Shown here in pieces: positions 27,025 to 40,000 of a stretch of DNA of 64,000 bases. The stretch covers positions 56,968,705 through 57,032,704 of the forward strand of contig NC_086283.1 in NCBI RefSeq assembly GCF_021018805.1, written 5' to 3'. Position numbers and translations under genes: made by a program. How positions within the stretch are numbered: position 1 is the stretch's first letter; each line of letters opens with the position of its first letter. Under the pieces are notes generated by a model that was not told the DNA's origin, did not search any database, and was given only the letters and a program-made list of their open reading frames with translations. This DNA comes from Prinia subflava (taxonomy: Eukaryota > Chordata > Aves > Passeriformes > Cisticolidae).

Positions 27025-30000
27025 GGTGGATTACTGTACTGTAATCATTCCGCAGTCTTGCCTCAATAATGAGGAATGACTCAGCACAGTTTTTCTCCAA
27101 GCATATATTACGTGTGGAATTCCTCATAATATAGACTTCAGTTTCTTAGCCTTTAGCATGCACCAGGGACAAGCAGTGAAACCTAGCAAACCCCACTTCA
27201 GAATACAAGTTCATACTTGGACACCTGGTTCTTGATTCAGGAAGATGTTTAACACTTCCTAACTCTTGCTGATTTCTAAGAAATTAATTCTTGCAAGTTA
27301 GAATGTGTATCTGCAAGTACTTTGAAGAATCCATTAATAACAGCTTATGTTCTCATCACACATCCCCTGTTCAGGTTAATCACATTTATGAAGTTCATTA
27401 GAAATATAAAATTACTCATTGATCAAACAGCCATGAAAAATCAAACATATTTAAAACATAAATTGCATTTGTGGAAATTGTTATGTGCCAGTGGCCATTC
27501 TGTTCAGAATTGCTAAAACTCATACCATAATTTACTCATCGTAAATTATTCACTCGTTTGTAATAAACAAGTAGTTTTCACCACAAATCTTGGACTGTTC
27601 TTCTAAAGGAAAGAGATATAAACTGAAAATTGGAAGGATTCTGGTAAATGGCTGTTGAGGCACTGTTTTCTGTGTCATCCAGGTCTGAAGCTGAATATTT
27701 TGAAGACATTTTATTAGATACTAAAAACAAATAATAAAAGACTGAATTGACTCTAAACCAGAGTTCAGTTAGGTAAAATGGGAGCTGTGTCAACCCTACA
27801 TCAAAGAGCAGAATATATTCAAAAGACTGTTCAGGTAAAGGTCTGGAGTAACTGGGAAATCAAATTTATTATAATATTAGGACTGTAAAAATAGTGGTTA
27901 ATTTATGCCCTATAAACATCTAAGTATTTGCATCCTAAAACTGGGTAGTAATGGATCCTGTCTGGGTCCATATATACAGTCATTAGAAAGTTCCATTGTT
28001 TCTGAGGAATGATGGTAATGGAATGATAAAGGGACATTAAAAAAGAAAGAGAAAGACATATTACCCGTAAGAACCAAAACAGAACATGGCAAATGGTACA
28101 GAATGGTCTTATTGCAGGTGTGTGGCAGTCATACTTCACTCTTCAGGAGGTACCCAACACAACTTGATTGTCTTCCACCGCTGGAGACACTCTAGAGATA
28201 CTGCATCTCTGGGGACACTGCTCCCTTAGTGGGGCCAAGCCTTAAGAAATCAATTTATATTAGTTGGTGGTAGTCTTGATAGGATAAATCTTGTTAAAGT
28301 TAGTCCCTTCCTTTGCCTTCTTTCAGCACTCTTTTCTCTGAAACATATAAGACATCCCTGGGGACCTAAAGAGAAGCAAAAGACATCCCTGGGAAGTAAA
28401 TGGAACAAAAGACAGACAAACCAGTCACATCTTTGATAGCATGAGGATGAGCCTAAATGCTAAGTTTTTAGATACACAATACTGTAGAGTATAAAGTTGT
28501 GGGAGCCGCTATCTATGCAGTGTGAAAATGAGGAGAGAACCCAGGCACAGGGCAAGACCTTGTGATGGTTATCCTCAAAGAAATCTATTTCTTGAAGTTC
28601 ATTTGACTATCCTTGTCAACGTATACAAAAATGGGCTTTTTTCAGTTTAAGAATGAAATTAAATAATGCTCTACACTACATGGGGCTCTAGGCTTAGATC
28701 CTCAAAGATATTTGTCTTTGTAAATCTGGTGCCTGCATAGTGAATTCGCACTTTACACTTTGGATTAGAAATGCCCTCAGTTGCTTTGTTCAGGCACTCT
28801 TTTGAGTCAGCTGTTCAGGTGGAGGTGTCCTCATCACCCCAATGGAAGCTGCCACTTCTGGAATTCTGCTGGCAGAAAGGTTTTCTGATATGCTGTAGGC
28901 AAAAACAGCTGGCATAATACAAACCTAAGCCACGTAGTTTACACATGTAAACCAGCCTGGATGGTTTTCTTTGAGGTGGTGTTAAGCACCTTGGGGATGT
29001 TAACATCATCGTCTGGCTCAGCTCAGTGCAGTGCCAGAATCTGTCTGTGGCTGTAAGGCATGGCACCAGCACCATCACACTGACTGCAATGACTTAGCCT
29101 GCAGCTGGCCTTCAAGATCCAAACTGGAATAATGTGCAAGCAGAGCTGACACCTTAAAAATGTTGAAAGAGAACCTAGAAAAAAGTAATCTATAATATGA
29201 CAGCTGAGACAGGAAAAACAAAAACTCTGTTGAAACAGGGGAGAGTCTTCTATTATTTCAGCTTTGTTTACTCTTACATTATGGTAAGAATACGGTCTTG
29301 CCTATTTTGGAAACACCATTCTGGGGACCATGGTATGCTTTTCTTCTCACAGGGCAGCTAGGTGTCCCAGGAGATTTGCAGTAGACCTTTTCCCATTCCT
29401 GACTCAGGCAGGCTCCCTTCCTCATAAGATTATAACTGTTCATAACATGAGGAGAAGTTTTGCTCAAGAGATTTGACAGACTGTGTCTACAAGACACTGA
29501 CAGCATGAAATTCACAGTGTAACAGGCAGAGCACAGAATCATGCAGAGGGTATGTGAATGTGTCTGCAGCAGGGCTAGTTAGAAGAAAAATTAGTTTACA
29601 TCAGGACCCACTCACAAACAGACTGCACAGAGCTCTATTTGCAGGTTGGCCATCTCCTGGGCCAAAATGGTGGTGATTTGGATCCTCACCCCTACCTAAC
29701 TTCAACATTGGTATTTGATTTTTTTGTGCTTTTTAAAGACTAGTTCATGCTAAAATTGAAAAATAAGTGTGCTTTTTGGGTGTAATTTTCAGAGGTCAAA
29801 ACTGGAAATTCAAAACTCTGGAAGACAATAAATGCAGAGTTTTCACAGCCACCAGATAAAATACCCATTTCAGTGGAAGCTAGGCAGTATTACCCATATT
29901 TTAATTTAGAGTAATGTAACACAAAAGCAAAATACAGCCAGAAAACAAAGGAGTCAAAGATCCAGAAGCAACTTAGCTACAGCAATCATCCACTCCCTAA

Positions 30001-32004
30001 ATTTTAGTAAACTGTAGCCTCAAAGTAGCATTTGTCTTTTCTGTCAATAGCTTTTTTCTAGGTATCTATATATAGCCACCTCCAAGGCGTCACGATTCAA
30101 AAATGAATGGAAAATCATGTCTCTTCATTGTCAACAGGAACCACATGGGGTAAAAGAAGTTGATGTTTCTCAACAGCTAGCTCCCCATTAATCCAAGTCC
30201 CCAGGTATTCCAGCCTTGTTGGCAAAGGCAGCCAGTTTCCATATGGATTGTGACAGACAAACACACTGCTGAATCAGACACCTCTGCCATCCATCCCCTG
30301 CAGATACAGATATGATCTGCCCACAGCAAGTGTGCTGAAACACTCCCAATGTACCTGGCCTCACAGTCAACAGGCACCCCACAGACTGAGGAGGGCTGCT
30401 GAGTCCTTGGGTTGGGAACCTGCTATTCCCATCCTATGGGATGCTAAAAGCCTAATATATTGCTATCTATTCAGCTTCAGTACACAACCACCTTTAGACA
30501 GTGTGACTCATCAGTGATCTGCTGTGACTTCTGACCAAATTCTATTTTGTGTCCTTTTACTTAAAAAAATAACTTCTCAACTTTGAAGACTGATTTGATT
30601 TCTCGAAACTACAATATTGATTTTTTTTTCTTTGCCCTTCTGCTTATATTTGCTGTTATAATGGACGGGCAATGTAAAAGTGATAGTTAGAGCAGGTACT
30701 GAACTAAAAGACAGTGAAATAGAACTGACTCCATAGCACCTTCCAGCCTTTCCTATAATCACAAATACACCTGATTGTCTGTAAAGAGCTTGTTGCCTTT
30801 TTGTTTTTTTAATCTGGTTGCTCTTGGGGCTCTGGGCCATCAAATAACATGGTGCAAAAGTATCAGGCACAAAACCTGAAGGTGAATCATAGATAGGTCT
30901 TATTCTAATTTACAGTTAGCACTCCAAGTCTTGAGCTCTGGCATCTGTATTTGCAGCAAATCAAAATGTTACTGCTCCCAGCTGTCTGCCAGAAGATGTT
31001 ACTCCCATGGTGGAGTGAGAGACACACAGGTGCCTACAACACAGCCCAGTATATTCCTCAGAGTGTTAATCAGGAGGGTGGAAGGCAGAGCATGATTATT
31101 CCTTAACCTACAGCAGATGAAACCACCAGAACTTATGATTCAAAGTCCAAGTAACCCAGCTGCACCTTGCAGATAGTGTGAAACGGCCTTCAAGGCTTCA
31201 TACAATTACAGGAGCAGTGCTACTGTGCCTCAGTGAAAAGGAGATTCCTAATCCATTTAGAAATAACCCCAGCTTTATAGATTCAAAAGAAATCCAGCTA
31301 TGCTGTGACTGAAACCGCTCAAGTCGTATAGTGAATTCATACCAAATTCATACCAAACGCATGAGGTGGTTGGAAGAATCTGGAGGAAAACCAACTGTTT
31401 TGAGTATTACAAAATTACAAGACACAACTGAACTGGATATATTTTTTTTAGAAGTTTCAAGTCTCTTGTGCATGTCTTCACTTTTTGAACAAAAACTTAA
31501 AATCAATTCTCCATAGATTTGCTGTGCTTTCAAGGTGCATTAAAAAAGGTTGCATGGCTTTCCTCTGAGTTTCTTGAAGCTTTTGTAACTATCTACCAGC
31601 TTGATGTCAGAAGACATTGCATGTATTCCTCTTTCTACAAAAGTGATTGACTACTTCAAGTGGATAATCGATTGGACAGATGACTTAGCAGTCAGCTGAC
31701 CAGTCCAGTATCCATCTGATTGATGATTTTTCCCTTTCTTTCCTGGTAAAGTGAAGCAGATAAGTGTCTCTTTTGTTGCTGTGGGAGCTCCAAGGCCTAA
31801 TGTAGCCTTTTAGTTAGGTAATTTCACCTTTGAGACAGGAAAAATGGGTCTTTGCAGTCAATGTGTACAGGTGCAAATGAAAGATAAAGACTTCACAAGG
31901 TGGGAAGCTGAATAAAGGCTGGAGGATAGATGGCTTGAATCAAATCAAATTCTCATTTTGGCTGACAGGCAAAGCACCCACAGGCCTTTCTGCTCCTGCA
32001 GCTC
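27025..32004. other. Gene-poor unique sequence
   Basis: About 5 kb with no recognisable exon, RNA gene or interspersed repeat. It contains a short two-copy tandem near 28,350-28,409. Open frames are short (below 100 codons) and lack domain signatures. Confidence 0.55.
28350..28409. repeat. Two-copy imperfect tandem repeat, period about 31 bp
   Basis: AGACATCCCTGGGG at 28,350 recurs as AGACATCCCTGGGA at 28,381. The two units are 31 and 29 bases and a partial third start (AGACA) follows. The units differ by a few substitutions and a 2-base length change. Confidence 0.8.
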
Positions 32005-32170
32005 AGAATCACAGCATGAACAGAATCACTGAAGTCAGAAGAGACCTCTGAGATCATCAAATGCAGCTGTCAACCCCCACTACCACTGTAACCCCTAAAC
32101 TACACCACGCAGCACCAGATTTAGACGCCTCTTGAACACCTCCAGGGATGGTGACTCCAGCACCTTTCCG
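32005..32170 (-). mobile_element. Short CR1 3'-end fragment, minus strand
   Basis: On the + strand it reads AGAATCACAGCATGAACAGA, then GAGACCTCTGAGATCATCAA and CTCCAGGGATGGTGACTCCA. These are the reverse complement of the CR1 3' tail and 3' UTR, of the type also seen at 2413-2550. Only about 165 bp is retained and no ORF2 remains. Confidence 0.85.
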
Positions 32171-32719
32171 TGCACTTAACATTGGAAAGGACAGCACCAT
32201 CACCAATCTTTGGCAACGCTTGGGAAATCTTTGCTAGGAAGGGAAACGTCTAGAAACGTCATATTCATACTCACAGTTTCCTGCATACATCTCATATGGT
32301 TTGGGGATGCTGATCCCAAGCCTAATTGTCCATACAAACACCAGTTTGAAAACTGAGGCCTAAGGGACAACCAGAGACAGACTTTCAAAGTTCAGGGGGT
32401 CCTCTGTGACTGAATAGAGTCAGTGTCGGAGTACAGTGATAGCATGGCAGCTGGCACCTACGGAAGAACAGGACACATCTATGACAAGCTGCTGAATGGT
32501 GGAAAGATGCAGGCACCTTTTAGGAACAGTGCAACCATATTCTCCTTTTGTTATGGGTTAACTCTGTTTGGTTTTTAGTGAAAGAAAAATTTGGACTATT
32601 GACCTGCCAGGACATTGGATTTCTTTAGAAAAGCCAAGGACCTATCAAGGGCCAGTTCTTGACAACTGGCATGCGGTTTGACCACTGAGAAAACAGAATG
32701 TGACTTTTGGTAATACCCA

Positions 32720-32726
32720 TATAAAA
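32720..32726 (+). promoter_or_regulatory. TATA box of the probable LTR
   Basis: TATAAAA lies about 170 bp into the element, just before the GC-rich block. This is the expected place for the U3 promoter of an LTR. Activity is unknown. Confidence 0.6.
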
Positions 32727-32889
32727 GTGAAGCTTTGTCCGACCCTTCCCTCTCTTTTCTCCCGGTGAGCCACCAGGGAACACCGTGGGCCGCGGCGGGG
32801 CCGGGTTAGACCCGCTCCGCCTTGGGTGGCCGGGTTGGGCCCGGCCGGGTCTCGGGGAGCCGCTGCTGCAGGGAGTGGCCCGGGCAGCC

Positions 32890-32952
32890 GAGCTCCTCTT
32901 CTCGCTGACTGAGCCCCTTTTCTCCCCGGCTGAGCTCCTCTTCTCCCCGGCT
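32890..32952 (+). repeat. Three-copy 21-bp tandem repeat in the LTR
   Basis: Three consecutive 21-base units, all beginning GAGC and sharing CCTYTTCTC, lie at 32,890-32,910, 32,911-32,931 and 32,932-32,952. Units 2 and 3 differ at two positions, and unit 1 is more diverged at its right end. The period is exact. Confidence 0.9.
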
Positions 32953-33940
32953 GCCGGGGGGGGAGAACGGGGGGCTCTGGCTCGGCAGGGCTGGCCCGTG
33001 CTGGAGGCCTTGGCAGAGGGGCCAGGCCATGGCCGGGCCGTGGAGCAGCCGGCAGCCAGGAAAAGGAGCTTGCATGCTCTGATGGCAGCCCCGAGCTGGG
33101 CTGTCTTGGATCAGATCGAGGGGTGGAAAAGAAGGCATCCACCAGCCTCCTCTAGAAGCATCGCTTTGAGGTCTTTGCAGCTGCAGCCAGGTGAGATCCC
33201 ATGAGCACCGCAGGCCTGGGCGAGCTTTAACTCTTTCCTGGCAGCAAATGGAACTCGCGAAGCACTGCCCCTTCCCAGAACGAGAACAGACAAAGTGATT
33301 CAGCTATAAAGGGAGATAGCATGAAACTTCAAGTCAGTGAAGAGTGAGTGAAAACAGTATTTGGAACAAAGGAGAAGGAGTGGCCTAATTTGTCTGGACG
33401 TCTCTAGTAAACTAAAGGTAACGGACTGGTTTTTTTCTTGTGACATACGAATGCTGTTGGGGGGGATGTAAAGCTCTAGTTAAAAGTGATATGAAGCTCT
33501 TTGCTCCTAAAGAAAAGGAGATTTTTAGTTTTTGATATGAAGATGATTTTGGAAATAGAAGAGAATCTTTGTTTTATACTAGAAGAGCCATCCTTAAACA
33601 GTACCCCCAATAAGCAGATATGGCCCATGTGCAGTGTTGAGAAAGCTGCTATTGGGAAGGGCCTCACAAAGGCAGGTTTTCTGGGTGGCTGTCTTTGTGA
33701 GAGATGAGACCCACAAGACAACTTTTAAGTTGTTAGTGGAGAAATTCCATAGAAGTCTTTAAGAGAGACTCCTTTCCCAAAAGAACTAGTGAAAGATTAT
33801 ATATGAATGGTGAAACTGACTGAAAATTACAGGTTTTGTCTCTTTATGTTGTATGTAAGGAAGTAAACCATTAGTGGAGGTAGTGAGAATGCTTTGAAGC
33901 ATTTCATTTTTTTCTTTCCCTCTTTCTTCTAGTGTGTGTT

Positions 33941-33946
33941 AATAAA
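33941..33946 (+). terminator. Poly(A) signal of the probable LTR
   Basis: AATAAA is followed by a T-rich then TG-containing stretch (TTTAGGTTGAGCCTGTTTTG) about 15-40 bases downstream. This is the usual arrangement for a cleavage site at an LTR R/U5 boundary, about 80 bp before the right end of the element. Confidence 0.6.
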
Positions 33947-34027
33947 TCTTCTTTTCTTTAGGTTGAGCCTGTTTTGCCTTTTCTCCTAATCTTATTTTCA
34001 CAATAAGAAAATGTTTAAACCCCTACA

Positions 34028-37000
34028 TAATTTGGTGTTTCTGTCTGGTTTTGAATTAAAAATCATGACACCTTTATATTAAAATCACTTTTAAAAAGGT
34101 TGCCAAATATGACAGTCACAGGGTTCCTTGAACAACATTAAAAAGGGTATCCAGAAGCAAACCAGATTTCTGTGTGGTTAACACTGAGCTGGAAAAGAAG
34201 TTCATAATGAATTCCTCAGTATAAAGAACATGAAGGTTTTAATTTCTATGTGTTCTCTTTGCATTGTTGCAGGAGTGTGAAGAGGGTGTAAATATAATGT
34301 GAAACAAATAAAGCTACAATACGCTGTCAGGGTGATGCAAAAGGGTATCTTAGCAGAATAAATGGTTGCCTTGAGAGTTCATTATTGTACTTACAGTAGC
34401 AGTACAGGCAAAGGATTATAAATCATCCTGAGATGCAATTCTATTTTGGCTGAAGATGATTTAGCTTCCAGAAAAAGGCTTGATGGAAATCCAGGTAGCA
34501 CAGCTCCAGTCCCATAACAGACTTTGTATCTGTCTTGTGCATTTCCAAGCAGGACATCCTCACTGAATGGCTCAAACACATCCCGAGTTCCATGGTTTCT
34601 TAGTTCAGATTAATACAGCAAGGAGCTCCCTTCCTATTGCAAAGGCAAAAAGAAGAAGCAAGGTCTACCCACTGAGGTTCAGCTTTGCTGGAGAGATGAA
34701 CATGAAAATATGTTCCAATTAAAGGTACCCTTTTGGATGGTCTTTCAAAATTCTGCCTGCTGGCTCTTTTCTCTGCTTTCATTTTGATATGTCCTATGGT
34801 GGTATTAGGCCCACAAGACACTGACAGCTCTACATTTCATGTTCAGTGCTCTTAAATCATTTAGCCAGTTCAGGAGTCATCATGCTGTGGTGGATATGAT
34901 TTTACCTTTCTCAGAGATACGTGATGAGGACAACCCGTAAAGAGCTTTGAGACCTGGAGTAGGAAAACAAAAATACTGCAAAAGCACTTTCAGAGTGTTT
35001 TCTTTATAACCACTTGTACATGTTTGGTTGTTGGATTGCTCCAGCCTTGTTTCCCATTATGGCTGATTCCCCCATCTGGATAGATCAGCAGGGGCTTTAC
35101 CTCATATTCCTGGTGAAACAGGCTCCAGAGAAGAGTTAAGAAATGGAAACACTTTGAGTCCTTGGGACATGACATCATAAATCTCTTTTGCATCACTCAG
35201 TTCTCCCTGCTGGGCAGCAGCCATTCGCCTGCTGATCCCTAGGGAACAAGGGCACTGCTTTTTTCAAGAAAAACAGAGTGTCAATTGGACCCTCTTATGA
35301 CAGGAAGCAAGATTTTAGATTTTTTTAATATTTTTTTATGTACTATTTTCCTCTTCCTGTTTTTAGAGAGTCGGAAGAAATGATTGAAAGCGAAGCCTAG
35401 AAACAGCTGGCTTCTCTTTTGGGTCACAGAATTATCCAAACTGTTTGCAAACTCAGGTCTGTAAAGCTAACAAATGGAGAGTCACTAAGTCCACCGTATA
35501 CTTAAGGTTTCATTTGACGCCCACATGCTGAAACTACCTCACTTGCATCTGCTGATACAGAGAGATCCTTGCTGGAGTGAAATATCACCCTTGTACTGCT
35601 TGTTTGAACACGCTGATTTTCACTTCTGGAAGAATTTTCTTCAGCTTTGGGCACAGTGACATCTATGACTCTGTCTTCCACTTTCTTGAGCATGAGTGAA
35701 GTCATCTGTAAGTTCCCTTTACATGTTTCTAACATAGGTGTTATCTTTGTAAGAGACAGACCTAGCAGAGCAGGGCAGGTGGAAGAGAAAGCAAACACTA
35801 TGGCTAGCTGTTTCCATAACCTCCAGCACTGCAGCTTACAGTCAACATAATCTTTGCCTCAGGGAAAAATAAATCCAGGAGGAGCAAAAGTATGCTTCAT
35901 TCCAAAAAGAATTGGTGGGGGCTGTATGTGACTGCCTCACTCCTTCAGCTGCTCTTTATACCTGTGCATGGCGGAGCACAGTGAATGTTAAAATTAAGTA
36001 CATTTAAGATTTATGTTCTATGCTGGAGGCTTCCACTGTAATGCCAGATTGGTTAGGCTGACTAAATGTTTTCAGACATCTTTACTTTTCTAATGCAATT
36101 TCTTCAACATGGTTATTTTAGCAGTATTACATTACTTGCACATCTACAGTATGGCAGCTCTCAAAGCCTATCCAAACCTATGCTGTTATGATCTAGGACT
36201 TGCAATGTGTGCAGGAGAATGTGGCAGAAATGCATCCCTCAGCTTCATTAAGATGTACCAATGATCCAAATGTTGCAGCTTATGGGGGATGAAGCTGTCC
36301 AGCAAAAACCTGCAACCTGGAAGACAACGCATAGCAGATGGATTTTAACAGTCACATGATCAGAGAAAAAAGACTACACAAATAAATTGAGCTTTAGAAT
36401 GGCCTGGCCCCTGTGCAGGGGGGCCTATCCATATTTAATCCTTGTAGCAGCTTTGGTAAGAGTTTTTGTAAATGGAAGCACCAACATGGAAAAGCTTCTC
36501 CCTGGTGCACTTTCTGCAGTTAAGGAGTTTCTCAATCTGTTCTTCTTAGGTTTCATTTGTTAAACTAACAGTGTCTATCCATCAACAACTGCCATCTTAA
36601 AGAGAAATCCTCATAGGGAGAAGGAACTGTGCCTTTCTGGACTGTGTGACTATCACTTCCAACCACCACCAGATCAGCCAGGACATCAGTATTAAAAGGA
36701 CTCCTCAATGGCATCTGAAGCAGTTCTTTCTGGTGAAACTAATGTTGGGGCAGGGTCTCAGAAAAGTTACCAGATGTCTTATACTAACATAAAACTAGAT
36801 AAATGAAATGGGTACTTCTCCATTTCCAAACTTCACCTCTAAGTTGGAGAAGATTTTTTTATGTGCTCACTGCTTGTCATGCACTTGGCAGAGGTTTGGG
36901 GGTTTGTGTGTATGTCTTTTAATATATCCACTTAGCTCAAATACATTATTTGTAGTTTTGCTCCATCAAAATGATCATGGCCTAAACACATAAATTTCAC

Positions 37001-40000
37001 TGTGAGACTGCTTGTAAAGACAATCAGGCAGTAACCTAGGTCTTCTGACATGTCATTGTAGAAGATGATCCTGCTGAGATCATCTGTTGTCCCTTTCCTT
37101 TCTTTAGGGAAAAGGTAGACATATCTACTTGAGCAGCATATACTACCTGAAAAGCAGAAGTATATGCTTGCTTCTCTTACATGCAAAGACCTGCACAGAC
37201 CTGACCTTTAAGGTGGCACTGGAAGCTGAGAAGGGGTATGAGGGACATGGGACACAGCTCCTTCTCTTCTCCGTCTTCACTCCTAGTGAGAGATCTTTGC
37301 AGAAAGGAGGACCAGCAGGCTTTGATTCTACCCTGATCTCCCTCTGCTTCACCCTGCCCCCAGCCTGCTCACACACCAGCAATCCAGGAAAGACCAAGAC
37401 ATCCAGCTGTGATGAACAAAGAGAAGGTCCTACAAAACCATTCAGTCAGGTAATAAGGTGCATGGTGTTGAGGAGGTAAGACACAAAGACACATGTGGCA
37501 TTATATAGAATTGCCTGAAACCTCCCCAGGCAAAATTAATTTAATCCTGAATTGCAACAACAACAACAACAAAAGGGAAATTCCTAGAATGTTTAACAAA
37601 GAAATTAAACTTCTTTTATTTTACCTAATAAAATTTTCAAAAGCACAAGCAAAACAGTAGAAAATGAGTTGTTACATGTATTTATTTAAATTAAATAATT
37701 GTCTTTGTGTTCATTATGTATTTTGACTGCCTACCTATTTTAAATTTTTAGTGCAAATACTTATGCTCAGAACCTTCAAAATTATTTTTATTCCCAAAAT
37801 GATTTACAGCAGTTGAATTCAGAAATTACTGTTATTAGACACTACCAGATTTTCCAGCATATTGTGGGGCACCATTGCAGATAATCAGGTCAATTCATCA
37901 GGGGTCTAAGGAAAGACAAGGGTTCACAGGAAAGGTTTACAACAATAAGTTGTAGTCATGGACAACAGGCTGAATGATACTTGCAAAATTGGTGTGATTG
38001 AAATACGCAGAGAATCCACAGTCTTCTTGATGAGAACCGACGGAACGGCTGAGTGAACATGCATTTGTTCTTGTTTCCAACAGTTCTACCCAGCTGAAAA
38101 GCACCAAATTCACAATTACTGGTGTTCAGTCCCCACAGTTTTGCACAGTATCTGGTGGGGACAGAGCAGAGGACATGCCTCTGTCACTGAAAATTCTCTG
38201 GACAGATTAAGCTCTGAACATGCTATTACCCAAGTGAGAACTTGTCCACAGGAAAGCTTATTTCAATGCTATCATTCAGCTGTGCAAATCCATCGCATGT
38301 TTGGTATGGGTGTTGCCCACGTTGGGCCTTTTGTGTTGCAAAGGGAAATAAATAAGTGATGCTGCCTCTGAAAAGCCACCAGACAAAGATGTCACTGTGA
38401 CCGACACGAGCTTCTGATTTGAGTTTTCAATTAATGATAAGGCTTTACTTGTTATTTTAACTCATTTCTTCAAGTCCTGTCTTGGCCATCTGTTGTATGA
38501 ACAAATGCAGATCAAGGGAAAATGTGATTGCTAGCTCTTCCAGCAGGTCTTACTCAGATAAAAAGCTGGTCTGGTTTAAAGGCATCACTATGACCTTTAT
38601 GAATGAGTGACTTAGACTAAGGAAGTGCAGCCATTACACGAAGAGCCTAGATAACAGGATAAGAGGTCCCATGGTTTAGCAGGGCGATCCAAGAAAAAAT
38701 TTAAAATCAGTGTAGAAAGCAATTCCTTAGTCTATTTAATTGGCACATGGTTTGTAAGGAGAAGTCAAATCTTCTACCAGAGTAGTTCATATATGAAAAA
38801 ATACAGTAAACTTCTGCAGATCATTTTTTCACTAGCTCACCAGTGTTTTTTAACCGTATCAATTGTTTCAATTAAGAGACAGTAACTCTTCCTTTAAGCA
38901 TTGACCCATTTCTACTCCTAAATGATCCCAGTTACAACACAGTACTACCAATTTGTCCATCTGGTGCTCAGAAATATTTTCTGACATGATCTACAGCCTC
39001 TTTCTGTGATGTGAACTAGCATTAATACTATTATTTTATCAGCTAACATCTAAAAGTTGTATTGAAGAACTGTAAGATTATAAAGCCAAAAACCAGGAAG
39101 TATTTCTACGACCATAACCTGTCTGTTCAACTTCCGACATAGCGGTCTTCATAGTGCAGTCAGAAATCACTCTTTTTTCCGTTGTGACTTCTTCATCCAC
39201 TACAACTCTTGACTTTTAGGCTCCTTATGTTGTAACCAGTATTCATCTTTAGAGAAATACATCTCAGGAATTTGCTGATTCTGTACTTACAAAGAATACC
39301 ACAGCTTAATCTTAATGCAAGAGTACTAGGATCTCTTCAGAAATCTGATCCTGATTGCTGCAGAGAGAAAATTAAACCTCACTTACAGGAGACTCTGAGT
39401 ATCAAAAATTGGCTTTGTGGATATTGCTTAAAGCACTAGGCAAGGTCTCCATGCCTTGAAGTAAACCAAATACACCCTTCAGATAAAGGGTTAAACAGTA
39501 TTGAGTTGGAGATTTAATGGAAAGTACAGAACACTTTGTAAAAGGCAATTGAATGGAGTACGTTCCCTACACAATGCCCAGAAATTAAAAAATTGGATGT
39601 GGCACACCCTTGTTTTTAATTCCCATCCTACTTCTTTCTTAAAAACATTAATATAAGTTTTAGTGTGGATTTTTGTCACATTTCAAGCAATGTGTTGTTT
39701 TCCTCAGGGCTCAAAGGCTTCTGAGGCTATGGAGACAGGGTTTTATCCTGTGGCACAGAAGGGGTGACTTCACTGGTCATAAATTCATTAATTTTTAAGA
39801 TATTAAATATATTTCTGCTGTTGACTACCTGCAGAAGTAAGAATCCAAAATGGCACCTTGAGTACAGTTCTAGGTGCCATCGTTCACTCACATCACTGGA
39901 ATTTCAGCTATGCACAAAAGTAATCACACAAAATGGGCAAGGAGTGACATGAATTAATATATACAGGCTTGTCATGTAATTTGGAAGTGATTAGTTTGGT

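Larger units (their letters stand above)
32549..34027 (+). mobile_element. Probable solo LTR of an endogenous retrovirus, about 1.5 kb
   Basis: The left end TGTTATGGGTTAAC and right end GTTTAAACCCCTACA form imperfect inverted termini with TG...CA boundaries, as in retroviral LTRs. Inside, in order, are a TATA box (TATAAAA, 32,720-32,726), a CpG-rich block (about 32,780-33,060) with a three-copy 21-bp tandem, an AT-rich stretch, and a poly(A) signal AATAAA at 33,941 followed by a T/G-rich segment. This order matches U3-R-U5 on the + strand. No gag, pol or env sequence is next to it, so it would be a solo LTR left by recombination. No clean target-site duplication is visible. The TATA-to-AATAAA distance of about 1.2 kb is unusually long, so a composite element is possible. 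The family is not identified with certainty. Confidence 0.68.

Noticed and set aside
29525..29545. ACAGAATCATGCAGAG resembling the CR1 3' terminus
   Set aside because: No CR1 3' UTR follows on either side, so the short match is likely chance. The same applies to CACAGAATTATCC near 35,425.
32645..33204. Open frames of 165 codons (-) and 139 codons (+) in the GC-rich block near 33,000
   Set aside because: They overlap on opposite strands inside the probable LTR, are Pro/Arg/Ala-rich and show no domain. High GC lowers stop frequency, so these are composition artefacts.
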